Shown here: positions 1 to 6,216 of the stretch, piece by piece | Layout of the letters: the number at the start of each line of letters is the position of its first letter | How positions within the stretch are numbered: position 1 is the stretch's first letter | Source: CAZLLV01 sp964560325 | GTDB lineage: Bacteria; Acidobacteriota; Thermoanaerobaculia; Multivoradales; DATKCC01 | DNA length: 9,036 nucleotides | NCBI GenBank assembly: GCA_964560325.1 | Contig: CAZLLV010000163.1 | Location: forward strand, 1-9,036 | Direction of reading: 5' to 3' | The notes under the pieces: model-generated | Databases searched by the model: none | Told to the model about the DNA's origin: nothing | What the model saw: only the letters and a program-made list of their open reading frames with translations | Made by a program: the position numbers and the translations under genes

Positions 1-669
1 CGCCCGCTCGACCTCGCCGGTCGTGTACAGCACGCGATCGCTCCCGGTCTCCGCCACCGCCACCTCGGTGGTCTGGAAGGAGGGCCGCGGCATGAACCGC
101 TCGACCAGGTCGGGGAACGCCCGGGTGGCGAGGTGCTTCTCGTCGAGGACGGCGATCACCCGCACGCCCGCCACGCCGGGCCAGGGGACGGCGATCGCGA
201 GCGCCGAGGCCAGCACCTGCCGCTCCGGAGGCGCCGGGCTCGCGGCGGCGAACGGCCGAAGCGATGACGGCCAGGGAATCGGAACCAGGACCGGCTCGGC
301 GTCGCCCGGAGGACTCTCGAGCCGCGACAGGATTGCGCCCTCGCCGTCCGCCGGCTCGGCGACGTAGACCGCACCCACCATGCCCGGCCAGCGGGCCGAA
401 GCGCGCCAGCGGTCGAGGGCGTCAGCGAGGCTCCCGGGCCGCTCGTCCCGCGGGCCGGCAGCGGATGCGAGCCGGGAGGCCAGCTCGTCGATCTCCCACT
501 CGAAGGTGCGCTTGAAGAGCCAGCTGGCGTAGCCGACATGGCGCTGGCGCATGTAGTGCTCGCGCGCCTCGATCTCGTACAGCCAGCGCCACTGAAGGGT
601 CGCAAGCAGTGCGACGAGCACCGCGAAGAGCAGGGACAGAGCCGCCGTCGAGCTCCAACGGGTCTTCAC
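1..669 (-). CDS. Membrane-anchored sensor protein, N-terminal part (probable sensor histidine kinase), truncated by window edge
   Basis: An open frame of 223 codons runs without a stop from a GTG at 669 off the left edge. The protein begins with a short basic stretch (MKTRW), then one hydrophobic helix at about residues 8-25, then LQWRWLYEIEAREHYMRQR. A single N-terminal helix followed by Q-x-RWL and a charged segment is a style I associate with sensor histidine kinases of Acidobacteriota-like bacteria. Residues about 35-223 would be the extracytoplasmic sensory domain; near the end is VAVAETGSDRVLYTTG, reminiscent of such sensor domains. The kinase core (HisKA, HATPase) would lie outside the window, so the assignment is unproven; another membrane-anchored protein is possible. 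GTG 669 was chosen because it sits just before the membrane helix. There is no Shine-Dalgarno motif, but a TATACT box ends 6 nt upstream, suggesting a leaderless message. Other frames here are arginine/proline-rich shadows. Confidence 0.6.
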   Translation of the reverse strand, partial: MKTRWSSTAALSLLFAVLVALLATLQWRWLYEIEAREHYMRQRHVGYASWLFKRTFEWEIDELASRLASAAGPRDERPGSLADALDRWRASARWPGMVGAVYVAEPADGEGAILSRLESPPGDAEPVLVPIPWPSSLRPFAAASPAPPERQVLASALAIAVPWPGVAGVRVIAVLDEKHLATRAFPDLVERFMPRPSFQTTEVAVAETGSDRVLYTTGEVERA

Positions 670-675
670 GCGGCC

Positions 676-681
676 AGTATA
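676..681 (-). promoter_or_regulatory. Candidate -10 box (TATACT) of a leaderless transcript
   Basis: Read on the minus strand, TATACT is followed by GGCCGC and then the GTG start at 669, so the expected transcription start (about 7 nt after the box) falls on the start codon itself. This fits the lack of any purine-rich ribosome binding site before that gene. The -35 position at a 17-nt spacer reads CGGAAC, a poor match, so the call rests on the -10 box and its distance. Confidence 0.4.
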
Positions 682-719
682 CGAGCCGGTCCGCGACGGT
701 TCCGGGTCCCTTGATCTTC

Positions 720-735
720 TTGACAAACGTTTCAA
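720..735. promoter_or_regulatory. TTGACA element with embedded AAACGTTT palindrome in the divergent intergenic region
   Basis: The stretch TTGACAAACGTTTCAA contains a perfect -35 consensus (TTGACA, plus strand, 720-725) overlapping an 8-bp palindrome, AAACGTTT (725-732). TTG and CAA flank the palindrome as imperfect outer arms. It lies between the divergent genes at 669 and 809 in otherwise GC-rich sequence. It could be an operator or part of a promoter. No good -10 box lies 17 nt downstream on the plus strand, so its role is unsettled. Confidence 0.25.
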
Positions 736-742
736 GCCGCCT

Positions 743-773
743 TTGCCAACCGCCGGCCGCCCACCGTTAGCTT
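743..773 (+). promoter_or_regulatory. Weak candidate promoter for the lipoprotein gene
   Basis: TTGCCA (743-748) and TAGCTT (768-773) are separated by 19 nt, longer than ideal. They would give a start near 780 and a leader of about 29 nt carrying the AGAGGAGG ribosome binding site at 795-802. This is a pattern match only. The TTGACA at 720 is a competing -35 candidate. Confidence 0.25.
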
Positions 774-808
774 GACGCGAACGCAGCACCACCCAGAGGA
801 GGCTCGAC

Positions 809-1384
809 ATGGCGAGAGACGCTCTGCGCGGTACCTGGCCGCTCGCCGCGGCCCTGGCCCTCGGAATCACGGGTTGCGGAGGCGGAGGAGGCGGAGGAGG
901 CGAGAGCCCCACCGGGCCGCCGATGCCCGCGCCCGCCTTCGGATCGGCACGCTTCGACGTCGTGGGGGCGGGCCAGGACGACACGGTCGCCTACGACGAC
1001 GCGACGAACCTGGTCTTCTGCCGCACCGGCACCGCCGCCGGCTGGGCCGACCTCTGGATCCGCTTCGCGGAGCAGAAGGCGGCGGACGGCGAGAACGGGC
1101 CCCACCTCGACCTCGACGTCTGTGCCCCGGGCGACGGCGGGAGCTTCGCGCCCAAGGACCCGATGGAGGCGAGCTGCGACGGCGATCCGACGTTCGACGT
1201 CTGGTGGCACGGCGCGGACGGCGAGACCTTCGTCAACACGGCCGGAGCGCCGTCTTGCACCCTCCAGCTCAGCCGGTCGGGGACGACGATCTCCGGCTTC
1301 TTCGACTGCCGCGACATGGCGCGCGTCGGCGGAGCGGGCTCGGTCGACGTGCTCGGCGGCAGCTTCGAGTGCGCCGAGGAGTGA
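809..1384 (+). CDS. Cysteine-rich lipoprotein of unknown function
   Basis: The 191-residue product has a signal peptide with a hydrophobic core (about 10-20) ending in the lipobox G-I-T-G-C, with Cys23 as the predicted lipidated residue. Eight consecutive glycines (24-31) and a Pro/Ser-rich linker to about residue 43 follow, as is common where a lipid anchor joins a folded domain. The mature domain carries six further cysteines (71, 105, 123, 150, 167, 188), an even number that could form three disulfides outside the cytoplasm. Aromatic and acidic residues alternate in a pattern suggesting beta strands (for example DVWWHGADG and TISGFFDC). I recognise no family. The ATG is supported by AGAGGAGG six nt upstream. 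The gene stands alone: a candidate terminator follows it, and the gene upstream is divergent. Confidence 0.85.
   Translation: MARDALRGTWPLAAALALGITGCGGGGGGGGESPTGPPMPAPAFGSARFDVVGAGQDDTVAYDDATNLVFCRTGTAAGWADLWIRFAEQKAADGENGPHLDLDVCAPGDGGSFAPKDPMEASCDGDPTFDVWWHGADGETFVNTAGAPSCTLQLSRSGTTISGFFDCRDMARVGGAGSVDVLGGSFECAEE
878..901 (+). repeat. In-frame GGAGGAGGC tandem repeat encoding poly-glycine
   Basis: Eight glycine codons directly after the lipobox cysteine are built from one GGAGGC and two GGAGGAGGC units. The period is a multiple of three, so slippage would change linker length without shifting the frame. Confidence 0.6.
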
Positions 1385-1447
1385 GCGGCTCCGGCCCGGC
1401 GCCGTCGTGTCGGTGAGGCGAAACGCCGGCCGCCGTCGTTACTAGAG

Positions 1448-1475
1448 GGCGGGCGTCCCTCGGTGGGCGCCCGCC
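1448..1475 (+). terminator. Candidate terminator hairpin after the lipoprotein gene
   Basis: GGCGGGCG (1448-1455) pairs perfectly with CGCCCGCC (1468-1475). After a one-base bulge, CCC and GGG extend the stem over a TCGGT loop. The following sequence, TTCGGATTT, is only weakly T-rich, so termination may be partial. It lies 63 nt after the lipoprotein stop and 49 nt before the protease start, so it separates the two units. Confidence 0.5.
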
Positions 1476-1514
1476 TTCGGATTTCCGGCGGCCGCGTCCG
1501 TCCATCGAAGCAAT

Positions 1515-1519
1515 GGAGG
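1515..1519 (+). promoter_or_regulatory. Ribosome binding site that decides the protease start
   Basis: GGAGG lies five nt before the ATG at 1525 and overlaps an earlier in-frame ATG at 1513. The 1513 ATG has no purine-rich motif at a suitable distance. The 1525 start is therefore preferred, shortening the protein from 717 to 713 residues. Confidence 0.65.
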
Positions 1520-1524
1520 AAGGC

Positions 1525-3666
1525 ATGGAAGACGAGAGTGAGCGCCCGAAGGTCTCGGAGGGAGTCAAGAGCTTCGAGAACCGGCAGCGCCTGGCGCCGC
1601 GTCTGCAGATGATCATCAACGGGGACGACGAGGTCAACACCTACCGATCGATCCTCTCCGCCTCGGTCACGGCACCCAAGGTGGCGGTCGATCAGGTCCG
1701 GCCGGTCGAGAAGATGCGCCGGGCGGTCGGCGAGCGCGCCCCGGAAGGGGGCGAGGGTGGCCTCGACAGCTACGACCGGCAGGTGCGGATCAGTTGCTTC
1801 GTCCAGCTCGAGGAGAGCGGCACCCTGCCCGACGGCTTGCCCGACAAGGCGCGGCGGCAGAAGGCCTTCCACCAGGACCACCTGGTGATCGCCGACCTGA
1901 CGCGGTCGCAGGCGGCCCGGCTCGCCACCGAGTCGGTGCGCGCGGGGATCGCCTACATCGAACCGGGCTCGCCCCTGTCGCATCCGCGTCCGCTGGCGGG
2001 CGGCCGCTCCACGACACCGCCGGTGGACCGCAGCCTGTTCCCGACGGTCGCCGGCGAATCGGCGGACGAGCTCGGCCCGGTCCTCCTCGGGCTGATCGAC
2101 GTCGGCGGCTTCGACTTCGCCCACGAGGATTTCCTGGACGACCAGGGGAAGACCCGCTTCCACCGCATCTGGGACCAGGGTGCCGCCGACGGCTCGCCGC
2201 CGACGGGCTTCAGCGACGGTCGAGAGATCACGCGCGAGCAGATGGACCGGGCGATCGCGGGCGCAGCGAAGATCGGCGTCGCTCCGAGCGACATCCTGCG
2301 CCAGTCGGCCCAGACGGTCGGGTCCCACGGGACCCACGTCGCCAGCATCGCCGGTGGCCGGAGCGGCGTCTGCCCGGAGGCGATCCTCGCCGGAGTGCTG
2401 ATCGCCCTCGACGAGGAGGACCACGACCGCCACCGGACCTTCTTCGACTCGACCCGGCTCGCCCAGGCGGTGAGCTACCTCTTCGGGCTCGCCTCCGAGC
2501 TCAGCCGGGAGCGGGGCCGGGAGATTCCGGCGGTGATCAACATCAGCCTGGGCACCAACGGCCACGCCCACGACGGCACGAGCCCGATCTCGCGCTGGAT
2601 CGACGCAGCCCTGTCGAAGCCGGGTCGCTGCGTCTGCGTGGCGGCCGGCAACGCGGGGCAGGAGGCCGCTCAGTTCGAGGGCGATCTCGGCTTCGTCACC
2701 GGGCGCATCCACGCCAGTGGCCGCATCTCCTCCCGGGGCCTGACCCACGACCTCGAGTGGGAGGTGGTCGGCAACGGCGTCGTCGATCTCTCGGAGAACG
2801 AGATGGAGATCTGGTACGAGGCCGGGGACGAGCTCGCCGTCTCGGTGCGTTCCCCCTCCGGGACGTGGTCCCGGGTGGTCGGCCCGGGGGAGTTCTACGA
2901 GAACTGGGCGGTCACCGGCGGCGGGGGAGAGACCTTCCTCAGCGTCTACAACGAGCGCTACCACCCGGCGAACGGCAGCAATCGCATCTCCATCTTCCTC
3001 AGCCCACGCCTCAAGGGCGACATCAACGGCATCCAGTCGGGCACCTGGAAGGTGCGCTTGCACGGCGTGGAGGTACGCGACGGACGGTTCGACGCCTGGA
3101 TCGAGCGCGACGACCCGCGGCCTCTCGGCCGCATCGGCGAATCGGCGGCCTGGCGATTCCCTTCCTATTTCTCCCAGCGTTCCAACGTCGACCGCTCCTC
3201 GGTCAGCTCCCTCGCCTGTGGACGGGACGTGATCGCGGTGGGAAACTGCGACACGGCGCTCGAGCGCATCAACGTCTCCTCCAGCCAAGGTCCGACCCGG
3301 GACGGCCGCTACAAGCCCGACATCGCGGCTCCCGGTACCGACGTGGTCGCGGCCCGCGGCTTCTCGGGCAGCCATCCGCGCCAGCGCTGGATGAAGATGA
3401 CCGGCACCAGCATGGCGAGCCCCTACGTGGCCGGGGTCGCGGCCCAGATGCTTCGGCGCCAGCCGAGGCTGAGCGCCGCCCAGATCCTGGGCATCATGCG
3501 GAGGACCGCTCAGCCCCTGCCAGGCACGGGCTACGAGTGGTGCGACGACGCCGGCTTCGGCGAGATCCGGCCGGACGGTTGCCTCGCTCAGGTCGCGACG
3601 GCCTTCCGCGTCATCGACCTGGAGCACGACTCGGACTCGTCCTCCTCGAAGGGGGGTGCGCTTTGA
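1525..3666 (+). CDS. Subtilisin-family (S8) serine protease, apparently cytoplasmic, with internal beta-rich insert
   Basis: The 713-residue product is a subtilisin-type endopeptidase. Numbered from the preferred ATG at 1525, the catalytic Asp is D192 (LGLIDVGGFDF), the His is H268 (GSHGTHVASIAGG), the oxyanion Asn is N376 (VAAGN) and the Ser is S629 (GTSMASPYVAG). All are intact. Residues about 20-150 precede the catalytic core. The stretch from ISCFVQLEE to AYIEPG looks like an I9-type prodomain, so the enzyme may be a zymogen. There is no signal peptide or membrane helix, unlike most secreted subtilisins. Residues about 385-535 lie between N376 and S629 and are beta-rich, with EMEIWY...SVRSPSG. 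This resembles the jelly-roll insert of CspB-like S8 peptidases and is an analogy from memory. The C-terminus is a short acidic/serine tail. The next gene overlaps the stop by 4 nt, implying coupled translation. The long minus-strand frame across 991-3627 is a compositional shadow. Confidence 0.9.
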   Translation: MEDESERPKVSEGVKSFENRQRLAPRLQMIINGDDEVNTYRSILSASVTAPKVAVDQVRPVEKMRRAVGERAPEGGEGGLDSYDRQVRISCFVQLEESGTLPDGLPDKARRQKAFHQDHLVIADLTRSQAARLATESVRAGIAYIEPGSPLSHPRPLAGGRSTTPPVDRSLFPTVAGESADELGPVLLGLIDVGGFDFAHEDFLDDQGKTRFHRIWDQGAADGSPPTGFSDGREITREQMDRAIAGAAKIGVAPSDILRQSAQTVGSHGTHVASIAGGRSGVCPEAILAGVLIALDEEDHDRHRTFFDSTRLAQAVSYLFGLASELSRERGREIPAVINISLGTNGHAHDGTSPISRWIDAALSKPGRCVCVAAGNAGQEAAQFEGDLGFVTGRIHASGRISSRGLTHDLEWEVVGNGVVDLSENEMEIWYEAGDELAVSVRSPSGTWSRVVGPGEFYENWAVTGGGGETFLSVYNERYHPANGSNRISIFLSPRLKGDINGIQSGTWKVRLHGVEVRDGRFDAWIERDDPRPLGRIGESAAWRFPSYFSQRSNVDRSSVSSLACGRDVIAVGNCDTALERINVSSSQGPTRDGRYKPDIAAPGTDVVAARGFSGSHPRQRWMKMTGTSMASPYVAGVAAQMLRRQPRLSAAQILGIMRRTAQPLPGTGYEWCDDAGFGEIRPDGCLAQVATAFRVIDLEHDSDSSSSKGGAL

Positions 3667-4985
3667 GAATCGAGGCCTTCCACGCCGGGGACGGCGACTG
3701 CCTCTTGTTGTCGAGCCCGGACCCCAAGAACGGGGGAGAGCACCACGTCCTCGTCGACGGCGGGCGCAGCACCCATTTCCAGGACAACGCCAGGGACCGC
3801 ATCTACGGGCTCGACCGGCTCGACGTGGTCTGCGTCTCCCACATCGACGAGGATCACATCGCCGGGGTCCTCCGCATCCTCGAGGACGAGGTCGCTTGGC
3901 GGGTGTTCGATTTCGAGCAGAGTGCGTTCGATGCGGGCGAGGGACCGAAGCCCAAGAAGCCCGGCTTCCCGCGGCCGCCGGTGATCGCCGAGATCTGGCA
4001 CAACGCGCTCTTCGAGCTGGTGGGCGACGACCTGGAGGTCGAGGCCCAGGGCGCCCTCACGGCCAGCGCAGGCATCCTGACCGGGTCGAGCAGCGAAGAG
4101 CTCCGGGACCTGGCCTCTCGCATGGACAACCTCGCGACCGGCGAGCGCTCCGCCCTGGAGCTCTCCCGTCGGATGTCCGATCGCCAGCTTGGGATTCCCC
4201 GCAACAGGCCACTGGACCAGGTCATGCTCCGGGGGGAGAACGAGGACGATCTGACCGTCGGTTCCCTGAGACTCCGCATCCTGGGGCCGTCGCGAGCGGA
4301 CATCGAGAGGCTGCGCGCAACCTGGTCGGATTGGATCGAGAAGAACGCCGACGCCTTGCGCAAGCTGCGGGAGGAGCTTCGGAGAGACGAGGAACGGCTC
4401 GGTTCCGTCTCCGCCGCCTTCGTCGCCAACCCGATGCTGGCGGCATCGCTGGGCGAGGGCCTGAACGGCGTCTCGGCTCCCAACCTCGCCTCGCTGATGC
4501 TGCTCGCGGAGGAGGACGGCAAGAGCGTCCTGCTCACCGGCGACGGCGTCTCCTCGGAGGTCCTGGACGGACTCGAGCACCACGGCGTCCTCGACGGCGA
4601 TCGCCGGTTCCACGCCGACTTGCTCAAAGTCCAGCATCACGGTGCCCTGGCCAACATCACGGAGGAGTTCGTCCAGAGAGTGTCGGCCGACCACTACCTG
4701 TTCTGCGGCAACGGTGCGCACCACAACCCCGAGATCGAGGCGGTCGAGTCGATGGTCCTCGCCCGATTGACCGGATTCGGCGGAAAACCGGCAGTCCGGC
4801 CCGACCGGCCCTTCAAGCTCTGGTTCACCAGCAGCCCGCGCAGCCCCAAGCTCTCGGACGAACGCAAGCGCCATATGGAGGAGGTGGAGGCCAAGGTGGA
4901 AGAGCTCCGGAGACTTCACGACCCGAACGGCGACCGGTTCGACTTAGAGATGCTCGACCGAGGCGCACTGACCATCGAGCTCTGA
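3663..4985 (+). CDS. ComEC-type metallo-beta-lactamase-fold hydrolase, partner of the S8 protease
   Basis: The 440-residue product starts at TTG 3663 (MRIEAFHAGDGDC). This frame stays open far upstream inside the protease gene, so a caller may place the start much too early. TTG is chosen because homology-like sequence begins there, G-rich sequence (3651-3656) provides ribosome binding, and TTGA overlaps the previous stop. MBL-fold motifs appear in order: GDGDC (9-13), LVDGG (30-34), SHIDEDH (59-65, the HxDxDH metal motif as in ComEC), LLTGD (D294) and QHHG (324-327), followed by GNGAHHNP (349-356). NLASLML (274-280) before LLTGD also fits the ComEC/Rec2 group. A charged, probably coiled-coil insert covers about 212-247, and a second charged helix about 398-418. 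There is no signal peptide or membrane span, so this is a soluble MBL protein rather than a DNA-uptake channel. The substrate is unknown; a phosphodiester or nucleic acid is plausible. Confidence 0.85.
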   Translation: MRIEAFHAGDGDCLLLSSPDPKNGGEHHVLVDGGRSTHFQDNARDRIYGLDRLDVVCVSHIDEDHIAGVLRILEDEVAWRVFDFEQSAFDAGEGPKPKKPGFPRPPVIAEIWHNALFELVGDDLEVEAQGALTASAGILTGSSSEELRDLASRMDNLATGERSALELSRRMSDRQLGIPRNRPLDQVMLRGENEDDLTVGSLRLRILGPSRADIERLRATWSDWIEKNADALRKLREELRRDEERLGSVSAAFVANPMLAASLGEGLNGVSAPNLASLMLLAEEDGKSVLLTGDGVSSEVLDGLEHHGVLDGDRRFHADLLKVQHHGALANITEEFVQRVSADHYLFCGNGAHHNPEIEAVESMVLARLTGFGGKPAVRPDRPFKLWFTSSPRSPKLSDERKRHMEEVEAKVEELRRLHDPNGDRFDLEMLDRGALTIEL

Positions 4986-4999
4986 CCGGTACCGTGCGG

Positions 5000-5005
5000 T
5001 AGGCT
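5000..5005 (+). promoter_or_regulatory. Candidate -10 box (TAGGCT) close to the M50 start
   Basis: TAGGCT ends 9 nt before the ATG at 5015, so transcription could start within a few bases of the start codon. No clear Shine-Dalgarno motif precedes this ATG, which agrees with a nearly leaderless message. No good -35 box was seen, and read-through from the MBL gene (29-nt gap) is equally possible. Confidence 0.25.
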
Positions 5006-5014
5006 CGGCGCCGC

Positions 5015-5710
5015 ATGGACACGTCGATCGTGGCGCTCGGGCTGCTCTGGTACGCGGCTTTCGTCTTCTCCACCACCCTGCACGAGGCCGGGCACGCCTG
5101 GGCGGCGCTGAGGCTCGGCGACCCGACCGCCTACCACGGCGGGCAGGTGAGCCTGAACCCGCTGCCGCACGTCGCGCGCGAGCCGTTCGGCATGGTGATC
5201 GTGCCGATCCTCTCCTTCGTCCTCTTCAGCCAGGGCTGGATGATCGGCTGGGCGAGCGCGCCGTACGACCCGCGCTGGGCCGACCGCTACCCGAAGCGGG
5301 CGGCGCTGATGGCGCTCGCCGGGCCGGCGGCGAACCTGCTGCTGATCGTGCTCTCCGGCATCGCCATCCGCGCCGGGATCGCCACCGGCTACTTCGCGCC
5401 CGATCCCGGCCTCGACTCGCTCCACGCCCTGGTCCAGCCGGCGGCGGCCGGCGGCGAGGCCGCGGCGGCTTTCGTCTCGATCGTCTTCATGCTCAACCTG
5501 ATCCTCTTCGTCTTCAACCTCTTCCCCGTGCCGCCGCTCGACGGCAGCGGCGCGCTGCCGCTGGTGATGAGCGACCGGCTGGCGATCCGCTACCGCGAGG
5601 CCCTGCGCCACCCGGGGATTTCGATGGCCGGGCTGCTCTTCGCCTGGCTCGTCTTCGGCTGGATCTTCTGGCCGATCGCCGGCGTGGCGCTCGCGCTGCT
5701 GTTCTGGTGA
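5015..5710 (+). CDS. Site-2 protease family (M50) membrane zinc metalloprotease
   Basis: The 231-residue product is a polytopic membrane protein with the M50 signatures. HEAGH (23-27) supplies two zinc ligands and the catalytic glutamate in the first transmembrane helix. NLFPVPPLDG (168-177), with D176, supplies the third ligand. Other hydrophobic segments lie at about 58-80, 98-120, 150-170 and 203-231. There is no PDZ or CBS domain, so this is a minimal core enzyme of the short standalone type, cleaving substrates within or near the membrane; the substrate is unknown. ATG 5015 is the only reasonable start because an in-frame TAG lies at 5000-5002. It is 29 nt downstream of the MBL gene on the same strand and could be co-transcribed, but members of this family are common housekeeping genes, so the link may be accidental. 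It converges on rplQ. Confidence 0.88.
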   Translation: MDTSIVALGLLWYAAFVFSTTLHEAGHAWAALRLGDPTAYHGGQVSLNPLPHVAREPFGMVIVPILSFVLFSQGWMIGWASAPYDPRWADRYPKRAALMALAGPAANLLLIVLSGIAIRAGIATGYFAPDPGLDSLHALVQPAAAGGEAAAAFVSIVFMLNLILFVFNLFPVPPLDGSGALPLVMSDRLAIRYREALRHPGISMAGLLFAWLVFGWIFWPIAGVALALLFW

Positions 5711-5734
5711 GAGGGGCTCGGCCCACAAGCGAAA

Positions 5735-5765
5735 GAGCCCCGGCCGCGCTCGGCGGCCGGGGCTC
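5735..5765 (-). terminator. Strong intrinsic terminator of the alpha operon, probably bidirectional
   Basis: GAGCCCCGGCCGC (5735-5747) and GCGGCCGGGGCTC (5753-5765) form a perfect 13-bp stem around a 5-nt loop. On the minus strand the stem is followed by TTTCGCTTGT, a T-rich tail, placing the end of the rplQ transcript here. On the plus strand no T-tract follows, so termination of the M50 transcript would be less efficient. Confidence 0.8.
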
Positions 5766-5798
5766 GAAGGTCCTGCGTCGGCGGGCTCGGAGCCGCCG

Positions 5799-6206
5799 CT
5801 ACTTCTTCTTGCTCTTCTTCTCTTCCTTCGGCTCCGGCTCGGCTCCGAGCTCGAAGTCGACCAGCTCCAGGTAGGCCATCTCGGCCGCGTCGCCCTTGCG
5901 CGGACCCAGCTTGAGGATCCGCGTGTAGCCGCCCGGCCGATCGGAGAACCGGGGAGCGACGTCTTCGAACAGCCTGCGCAGCATCGTGCGGTCGGGGATC
6001 CAGCGGCCGACCAGGCGGCGGGCGTGGACGGTGTCCTGGCGCCCGCGGGTGATCAGGCGCTCCGCGATCGGGCGGAGCTCCTTCGCCTTGGCCAGCGTGG
6101 TCTTGATCCGGCCGTGCTCGACCAGCGACGCGAGCTGGTTGCGGAACATCGCCTGCCGGTGCGAGCTCGTACGGCCGAGCTTCCGGTTCTTGATTGCGTG
6201 GCGCAT
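5799..6206 (-). CDS. rplQ: 50S ribosomal protein L17
   Basis: The 135-residue product is L17, which binds 23S rRNA in the large subunit near the exit-tunnel side. The N-terminus MRHAIKNRKLGRTSSHRQAM is the family's strongest signature, followed by FRNQLASLVEHGRIKTTLAKAKELRPIAERLI and the GGYTRILKLGPRKGDAAEMAYLEL core near 92-115 (given here in outline; positions 92-115 hold the conserved segment). The family length is about 115-130, and the excess is a lysine/glutamate-rich tail ending SKKK. Its ribosome binding site GAGGAGG overlaps the rpoA stop codon, only 10 nt upstream, so translation is probably coupled to rpoA. It is the last gene of the operon, ahead of the hairpin at 5735-5765. Confidence 0.97.
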   Translation of the reverse strand: MRHAIKNRKLGRTSSHRQAMFRNQLASLVEHGRIKTTLAKAKELRPIAERLITRGRQDTVHARRLVGRWIPDRTMLRRLFEDVAPRFSDRPGGYTRILKLGPRKGDAAEMAYLELVDFELGAEPEPKEEKKSKKK

Positions 6207-6216
6207 CGTCGCCTCC

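Noticed and set aside
156..658. Minus-strand frames of 149 and 78 codons within the left-edge gene
   Set aside because: They overlap the better-supported GTG-initiated frame (669 to the window edge), which has a membrane helix and balanced composition; these are Arg/Ser/Ala-rich.
1513..1515. Earlier ATG of the protease gene
   Set aside because: It has no ribosome binding site at a useful distance, and the strong GGAGG overlaps it and serves the ATG at 1525.
991..3627. 878-codon open frame on the minus strand antisense to the protease gene
   Set aside because: It is a GC-rich shadow: low-complexity Arg/Ala/Val/Asp composition, no recognisable motifs, and it covers a plus-strand gene with an intact S8 triad.
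1794..3662. Upstream part of the plus-strand frame that contains the MBL gene
   Set aside because: Its translation before position 3663 is Arg/Pro/Gly-rich with no motifs and lies fully inside the protease gene in another frame.
3588..4919. 443-codon minus-strand frame opposite the MBL gene
   Set aside because: It is antisense to clear MBL motifs, has no domain signature, and its composition is typical of a shadow frame.
1525..4985. Calling the S8-MBL pair a known AVAST or IetAS system
   Set aside because: No STAND or AAA ATPase gene is present in the window and the protease is not trypsin-like, so the pair meets neither definition.
4916..5728. 270-codon minus-strand frame opposite the M50 gene
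   Set aside because: The protein is rich in Arg, Glu, His and Gly with no structure, while the plus strand encodes HEAGH and FPVPPLDG.
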